In this document: positions 59,319 to 64,000 of the stretch, piece after piece
Position numbering within the stretch: position 1 is the first letter of the stretch
Layout of the letters: the number at the start of each line of letters is the position of its first letter
From: Meira nashicola
Lineage: Eukaryota; Basidiomycota; Exobasidiomycetes; Exobasidiales; Brachybasidiaceae
DNA length: 64,000 bases
Direction: 5' to 3'
Assembly (NCBI GenBank): GCA_001600355.1
Contig: BCJU01000001.1
Span: 4,092,013 to 4,156,012, forward strand
Made by a program: the position numbers and the translations under genes
The notes under the pieces: model-generated
Database searches by the model: none
Told to the model about the DNA's origin: nothing
What the model saw: the letters and a program-made list of their open reading frames with translations, nothing else

Positions 59319-60491
59319 ATGCAATTATTCAAACTTTTAGTAGCCGTGATATTAGCAATAACATCAAATGTTTTTGCACAGGACAATTCATTTGCAACTG
59401 GACTTTTACAAGCATTACGTCAAAATAATTTAACACAATTAGCAAATATTGTTGAACAAAATGCAGCAACACTCGTGCCTGCATTAGAGCAAATTCAAGG
59501 TAATAAAACGATCTTAGCGCCAACCGATCAAGCATTTCAACAATTAGGACAAAATGCACCAACAGGACAAGAATTAATTCAAACGATTGCATATCACGTT
59601 TTAACGAATAGATTTGAAATTGATGATATTCCACGTGATGGTTATGAACATGAAATTGCACCAACTCTTCTTAATTCAACAAATGCACCAAATCGTAAAC
59701 AAGTTGTAGTTTTAAGTCGTGGAAATAATAACACAAATGGTGACGATGACGATGATGGAAGACCAATTATCATTCAATTAGAAAACAATGTCACTTTTGC
59801 AAATAATTCAGACGGACCAAGCTATCAATCAATTTTAGTTCAACCAATTAATACAGTCTTAAGTGTTCCGGGAAATTTAAGTCAAGCAATTACAGCTTTA
59901 GCAGGAGCAAATCAAATCAATCAATTATTACAAAGTGCAAATTTAATTTCAACATTAGAAAGTTTATCAGCAGTTACAATCTTTGCACCAAATAATGAAG
60001 CTATTCAATCTGCAAATGAACAAATTCAAGCTGCTTCTCAAACAGATCAAGTTAATGTTTTACGTAATCATGTCTTGAACGGTACAGTTGCTTATTCAAC
60101 TAATTTACCCGCAGATGATGATGATGACGATAATACTAATACTACTATCAGACAAGCAATAACTTCTTCAGGTCAACAAATTTCATTCTCAAATCGTGAC
60201 GATGGATTATTTGTTACAAGTGGTAATATTACAGCAAGAATTATTCGTTCAGATATTTTATTAGGTAATGGTGTAATTCATATTATCGATCAAGTTTTAC
60301 TTAATACTCAATCAAATCAACAAGCTGCAGATCAAGCTGCTTCTTCTGCTTCCGCTTCAGCTGCAACAAATACTGCTCCTCCAGGTCGTGGTGGCTCAAG
60401 CGGTGCTGGAGATGGCGCTCAAACAATCATTATCAGTATGTCAATCTTGGCTTCAACTGCAATCGCTTCAGGTATCTTCTTATTGGCTTAA
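59319..60491 (+). CDS. GPI-anchored cell-surface protein with two fasciclin (FAS1) domains
   Basis: 390 residues. Signal peptide MQLFKLLVAVILAITSNVFA. FAS1 domain 1 (about residues 25-195): LANIVEQNAATLVPALEQIQ, then KTILAPTDQAFQQL and TIAYHVLTNRF. FAS1 domain 2 (about 195-330): ISTLESLSAVTIFAPNNEAI, NVLRNHVLNGTVAY, and the closing GNGVIHIIDQVLL. Each domain has an acidic Asp-run insert (GDDDDDGRP, ADDDDDDNTN). A Ser/Ala/Gly-rich tail is followed by a hydrophobic C terminus (TIIISMSILASTAIASGIFL), a typical GPI signal. FAS1 proteins act in adhesion at the fungal cell surface or wall. Codon use is richer in AT-ending codons than neighbours, which may mark high expression. Several N-glycosylation sites are present. 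Confidence 0.92.
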   Translation: MQLFKLLVAVILAITSNVFAQDNSFATGLLQALRQNNLTQLANIVEQNAATLVPALEQIQGNKTILAPTDQAFQQLGQNAPTGQELIQTIAYHVLTNRFEIDDIPRDGYEHEIAPTLLNSTNAPNRKQVVVLSRGNNNTNGDDDDDGRPIIIQLENNVTFANNSDGPSYQSILVQPINTVLSVPGNLSQAITALAGANQINQLLQSANLISTLESLSAVTIFAPNNEAIQSANEQIQAASQTDQVNVLRNHVLNGTVAYSTNLPADDDDDDNTNTTIRQAITSSGQQISFSNRDDGLFVTSGNITARIIRSDILLGNGVIHIIDQVLLNTQSNQQAADQAASSASASAATNTAPPGRGGSSGAGDGAQTIIISMSILASTAIASGIFLLA

Positions 60492-60798
60492 ACCTTTGAA
60501 ATCCAAAGACATTTGTATCTTACTTATATAGTCTATGAAAATATCAATTTTATTAAACACCATTAAACCTCTTCAACAAGCACTTCAGCTTGGCAAAAAC
60601 GCGCAGCGCGGTGCTGGTAAAATATAATGTTCACGTGATCATATCACTTTTTTTTTCTCTGCAGTCAAGGCTTACATACGTAAAATGAGAAAGATTTAGT
60701 GAGTGCGTTACGTACGACTTTATCCGAATTGATTAAGAAGAAATGAAAGAACTTTAGCACAACCAACCAACCACGAAGGTGTGTGTGGATAAGCGATA
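60492..60798. other. Spacer between the fasciclin and uL2m genes
   Basis: 307 bases between two plus-strand genes. It holds GCGCAGCGCGGTGC (60601-60614), partly matching the GC palindromes, and a long T-run near 60650. No other feature. Confidence 0.5.
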
Positions 60799-62208
60799 AT
60801 GCGATCAATATTAGCAGGTCCATCGCTGCTACGGCAATTACCACAAGCTCAAAATGGTTATTTACATTCATCTTTTTCGACATGTGCTAAACTTTCGAAT
60901 CCTAAACCGACAATCGTAAATCGTGCTTCTCTTTCACAAATTCCTTCAAATGGCTCAACTTGGCCAGCTGAATCAATGAACAATAGTACCGACAATAAAA
61001 TTCAAACTCCTTTTAGAAGAGAAAGAAGAAAAGCGGAAAAAGAAGCACGTAAATTTGCCGAAAAGAAGAAAAAGTTTGATAATAGCATTTTTGCAAAAGC
61101 AGGAATTGAGGAAAAACGCACTTCACCTTTCGTACGAAATCAACAACAATTCAAAACTTTTAAACCAATCACACATTCTTTACGTTGGGTTAGAACTTCT
61201 ATACAACCTCACATTTATAAAGGTAGACCTTTACGTGCTTTAACAATCACTAAACGCAGTACAGGCGGAAGAAATCATCATGGTCACGTTACCGTTCGTG
61301 GTAGAGGTGGTGGACATCGTAAACGGATCAGAGTAGTTGACTTTCACAGATGGGAGAGTGGACCGCAACAAGTAATTCGAATCGAATATGATCCTGGACG
61401 TTCAGCTCATATCGCACTAGTGGAACATTTAGAAACAAAGATCAGAAGTTACATCTTGGCTACCGATGGTTTACGAGAAGGTGATACCGTTCAAAGTTAC
61501 AGATTAGATGAAGAGGCCGTAAAACAAGCAAAAGGAGGAAGTGGTAATGCTCTTGATATGGGAATGTTTCGTACTCGTGCCATTAGACCTGGAAACGTTT
61601 TACCCTTACGATTGATCCCGATCGGTACGATGATGCATGCAATTTCACTCGATCCTCGTGGTCCTACAAAATTAGTTCGTAGTGCCGGTGCATATGGACA
61701 ATTGGTCGCTTTTGTTCACAAACGTTCTGATATTAAAAAAGAAACGTCAAATACGTCCACACAAGGTCAATTTCCTGGAAATCTTAGATCGTTTGACAAT
61801 TTCGAAGAAAGTTCTAAAGCGGCAGAAAGTGAAAATGCAAATAACATTCAAGGTGGAGCAACATCCGTTTATGCACAAGTACGTTTGCAATCCGGTGAAG
61901 TACGTTTATTGAAAAGTGATTGTTGTGCAACGATTGGACGAGTGAGCAATATCGATCATGAACATGAAAGATTAGGTAAAGCAGGAAGGTCACGTTGGTT
62001 AGGACGTCGACCAAAAGTTCGTGGTGTTGCAATGAACGCAGTTGATCATCCTCATGGTGGTGGTCGTGGTAAGAGTAAGAGTAACAAACATCCTCGTTCG
62101 ATCTACGGACAAAAGACTAAAGGTCCACGTACCCGTAAACCAGGCACAAAGAACGGTAACAGAATGGTGGTCAAAGAACGTCCACGTGGTAAGGAAAAGC
62201 GTCGTTAG
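60799..62208 (+). CDS. RML2: Mitochondrial large-subunit ribosomal protein uL2m
   Basis: 469 residues. The N terminus (MRSILAGPSLLRQLPQAQ) is a mitochondrial presequence, followed by a basic extension. The L2 core is clear: PLRALTITKRSTGGRNHHGH, VTVRGRGGGHRKRIRVVDFH, RIEYDPGRSAHIALVEH, GNVLPLRLIPIGTMMHAISL and, at the C terminus, GVAMNAVDHPHGGGRGKSKS with the conserved HPHGGG peptidyl-transferase loop. A Ser/Asn/Lys-rich insertion of about 45 residues (about 310-355) sits between GAYGQLVAF and VYAQVRLQSGEVRLL, where bacterial L2 has a short turn. It stays in frame and lacks clear splice signals, so I keep it as coding. The protein binds 21S/23S-type rRNA and is required for peptidyl transfer in mitochondria. 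Confidence 0.95.
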   Translation: MRSILAGPSLLRQLPQAQNGYLHSSFSTCAKLSNPKPTIVNRASLSQIPSNGSTWPAESMNNSTDNKIQTPFRRERRKAEKEARKFAEKKKKFDNSIFAKAGIEEKRTSPFVRNQQQFKTFKPITHSLRWVRTSIQPHIYKGRPLRALTITKRSTGGRNHHGHVTVRGRGGGHRKRIRVVDFHRWESGPQQVIRIEYDPGRSAHIALVEHLETKIRSYILATDGLREGDTVQSYRLDEEAVKQAKGGSGNALDMGMFRTRAIRPGNVLPLRLIPIGTMMHAISLDPRGPTKLVRSAGAYGQLVAFVHKRSDIKKETSNTSTQGQFPGNLRSFDNFEESSKAAESENANNIQGGATSVYAQVRLQSGEVRLLKSDCCATIGRVSNIDHEHERLGKAGRSRWLGRRPKVRGVAMNAVDHPHGGGRGKSKSNKHPRSIYGQKTKGPRTRKPGTKNGNRMVVKERPRGKEKRR

Positions 62209-62404
62209 ATTAATCCTTATTGTAATAAGTAGTGTCAATGCAATATCCTTCATAGGTAGAAAACAATAAGATTCAGTGTGATACGAACGTATAGAGATAG
62301 TACAGATAAATTATACAGCGAACAAGAGGTAGAAAAAGATGACTGTATGCATGCCTAGCCAATGGCCGCGTGCTTCTTTTATGTTGTGGTTGGATATTTT
62401 TTCT

Positions 62405-64000
62405 TTATCCGATCCACCTTCCAAGTAACCTAGATTTACCACGTCCTTTACCTTCAACGAAAGCGGAAGTACCCACATTCTTTCTTGGCGATCCATGTCC
62501 TGCTGCAGCAAAAGACGGGACAGGCAAAGGAGGAGGAGAGTAAGTTGTTGAATTGGTAGAATTACGTAAAGTTGCAGTCGCATTAATTGCAGCACTTGAA
62601 CGACGATTGATTTCAACGGTAGATTGTCTTATTTGACGTTGTACATTTCCATTCGTTTGCATTGCATTTGTACGTGATCTACGAGCTGAAATTAAATCTT
62701 TTGCCATTGATTGATTAACGGATTGCAAAGAAGGTTGAATGATTCTACGTGAATTTGTCGATGCTCTAGCAGCTGATAATCTTGCTGCATTCGTTTGAAT
62801 GTTTACATTTGTTGACTTTCTACCCGTTCGAATTGATGAACGAGCCGAATGAGATGCAGATGATCTTGTCTTTCTTGGCATACCTGTACCTCGAGGTGAA
62901 ACAGGAGTGTTTCGTACTTGAGACACGTTCGAAGGTTCTTGATTTTCCATATCTTCATCCTTGTCTGCTTTTAAAGCTGCTGCCTTTTTGATCAGAGAAG
63001 AAGATGGGAATTTAATACTACTACTACTTGAACGTGAGGCGGAAGAGAAAGAATCTGTCTTGATTGTACTTGGCTTGATTAGAGAATTGTTGAAAAGTCC
63101 AACAGTTTCTTTTGTTGATGAGGAAGAAGGTGTATAAGGTGATGGCTGCTTACGTAAAGCAGAATAATGGCTTACAATGCTATCCATACGTCCAAATTGT
63201 TTCTCATGTTGTGAACTAAATCTTCCTTTGGTACGACTATTGACCGATTTAAGAGGAGAAGGCGGTAAAGTTGGAGTTCTAGCACCACTTCCGATCGAAG
63301 ATGCGCCAGACACATTTCTCTTCGAGTCTACCTCTGATGTGGCTTGTTTCGTATTCTTGGTATTATTTGATTCTTCTTTCTTTGACAATGAATCACTACT
63401 TGCTTTACCGATCAGCTTCTTCCATTGATAAAGTGATCTTCCCGAAGCAGTTCGCTTTACTGGTTTCTCTTCGCTTTTGTCATTTTGTTGAGTGCTAGGT
63501 AAATTGTGTTTTATACCAGCATATTTATTCGTAGATCCGCTAATAGAACGTTTACCCAAACATGCCAAACTACTTAAACTTCCATTACTACTTCCACTGC
63601 TAGGTAAAACTACACCAACTTCCATTTTGAAAGGATCTGGCATTGCGCTAACAAAGTGAGATTCACGTGGTTTTGAAATTACACGAATGCTGGCAATGTT
63701 TGGTAACATACTTATATCGCCATCATCATCTCTACTTTCTTCATCTTCTTCCATTTGTTGTTGTTGGTCTGTATTGTCCATTTCTGATTTTTGTTGTTCG
63801 CTATTTGTTTGTTCTTCACCTTGTTGTTCTTGTTCTTGTTCTTGTTCGTTCAAATAAGACATCACAGAAGCACTTTTACCCATAGCAAATCCTTCTAATC
63901 TAGTGATTAATTCACTCTTTTTACCAGTCGATTTAACTCCTAATCGAATACATAAATTTTCCAATTGTTGACGCTTTAAGCATGGTAAACCATCTGCATG
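62405..64000 (-). CDS. SAP-domain protein, 5' end outside window
   Basis: The frame is open from the window edge (HADGLPCLKRQQLENLCI) to a stop at 62405, giving at least 531 residues. A SAP motif is visible at the start: LPCLKRQQLENLCIRLGVKS then TGKKSELITRLEGFA, the usual L..L...L...G....G.K..L..R. SAP domains bind AT-rich DNA. The rest is disordered and rich in Ser, Arg and Gln, with a Gln/Glu run (EQEQEQQGEEQ) and many basic patches (KSTNVNIQ, RTKGRF, RKTRSSASHSARSSIRTGRK). A repeated KRSISGS/KRTASG pattern suggests phosphorylation. The C terminus ends in GKGRGKSRLLGRWIG. I do not recognise the family beyond the SAP domain; a chromatin- or spindle-associated role is possible. It converges on RML2. 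Confidence 0.75.
   Translation of the reverse strand, partial: HADGLPCLKRQQLENLCIRLGVKSTGKKSELITRLEGFAMGKSASVMSYLNEQEQEQEQQGEEQTNSEQQKSEMDNTDQQQQMEEDEESRDDDGDISMLPNIASIRVISKPRESHFVSAMPDPFKMEVGVVLPSSGSSNGSLSSLACLGKRSISGSTNKYAGIKHNLPSTQQNDKSEEKPVKRTASGRSLYQWKKLIGKASSDSLSKKEESNNTKNTKQATSEVDSKRNVSGASSIGSGARTPTLPPSPLKSVNSRTKGRFSSQHEKQFGRMDSIVSHYSALRKQPSPYTPSSSSTKETVGLFNNSLIKPSTIKTDSFSSASRSSSSSIKFPSSSLIKKAAALKADKDEDMENQEPSNVSQVRNTPVSPRGTGMPRKTRSSASHSARSSIRTGRKSTNVNIQTNAARLSAARASTNSRRIIQPSLQSVNQSMAKDLISARRSRTNAMQTNGNVQRQIRQSTVEINRRSSAAINATATLRNSTNSTTYSPPPLPVPSFAAAGHGSPRKNVGTSAFVEGKGRGKSRLLGRWIG

Overview
This window looks like nuclear DNA of a basidiomycete fungus. Most genes are long, single-exon and separated by short AT-rich spacers. 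Introns, where present, are about 45-120 nt with GT..AG ends. Several proteins point to fungi: a Tup1 corepressor, an Rcy1-type F-box/Sec10 protein ending in a CAAX box, a compact BRCA2/Brh2 protein with one BRC element, a Pho85-type (PCL) cyclin and a small secreted thaumatin-like protein. The low intron density and the Brh2 protein suggest an Ustilaginomycotina-like lineage, but this is inference. I saw no tRNA, rRNA, CRISPR array, transposon or virus-derived gene.

Layout. 1-3 kb: the WD40 end of TUP1 (cut by the window edge), convergent with malate synthase. 3-5.5 kb: a long spacer with a triple ACGCGT cluster. 5.5-16 kb: a Ser-rich orphan, the nuclear exosome nuclease RRP6, an orphan, and RCY1. 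16-21 kb: two small membrane-protein orphans transcribed divergently, and a GRAM-TBC Rab GAP. 21-23.5 kb: a thaumatin-like secreted protein with a long upstream spacer. 23.5-31.3 kb: an intron-dense orphan, BRH2 and FAN1 in tandem on the minus strand, forming a recombination/crosslink-repair block. 31.3-41.6 kb: one PCL cyclin gene inside about 9 kb of sequence with no other convincing gene. 41.6-45.1 kb: a TTC1-like TPR gene packed against DUS1, then QCR7. 45.4-52.2 kb: a 2,273-residue XMAP215/Stu2 TOG protein. 52.8-56.6 kb: an orphan and the HCS1/IGHMBP2-type helicase. 57-64 kb: a mitochondrial branched-chain aminotransferase, a GPI-anchored fasciclin protein, mitochondrial ribosomal protein uL2m, and a SAP-domain protein cut by the window edge.

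Themes. There is no operon-like system. There is local clustering of genome-maintenance genes, and BRH2, FAN1 and HCS1 each have ACGCGT (MCB-like) hexamers upstream, which would fit G1/S control. The best candidates for undescribed biology are the gene-poor island around the cyclin with its recurring TACATATGTA-like motif, the near-zero spacing and possible splice fusion of DUS1 with the TTC1-like gene, the intron-dense orphan beside BRH2, and the ATG-less in-frame N-terminal extension of DUS1.

Method limits. Start codons were set to the first plausible ATG, since several open frames extend upstream only through TTG. Splice sites were read by eye from frame continuity. Family assignments rest on motif recognition, not on searches.
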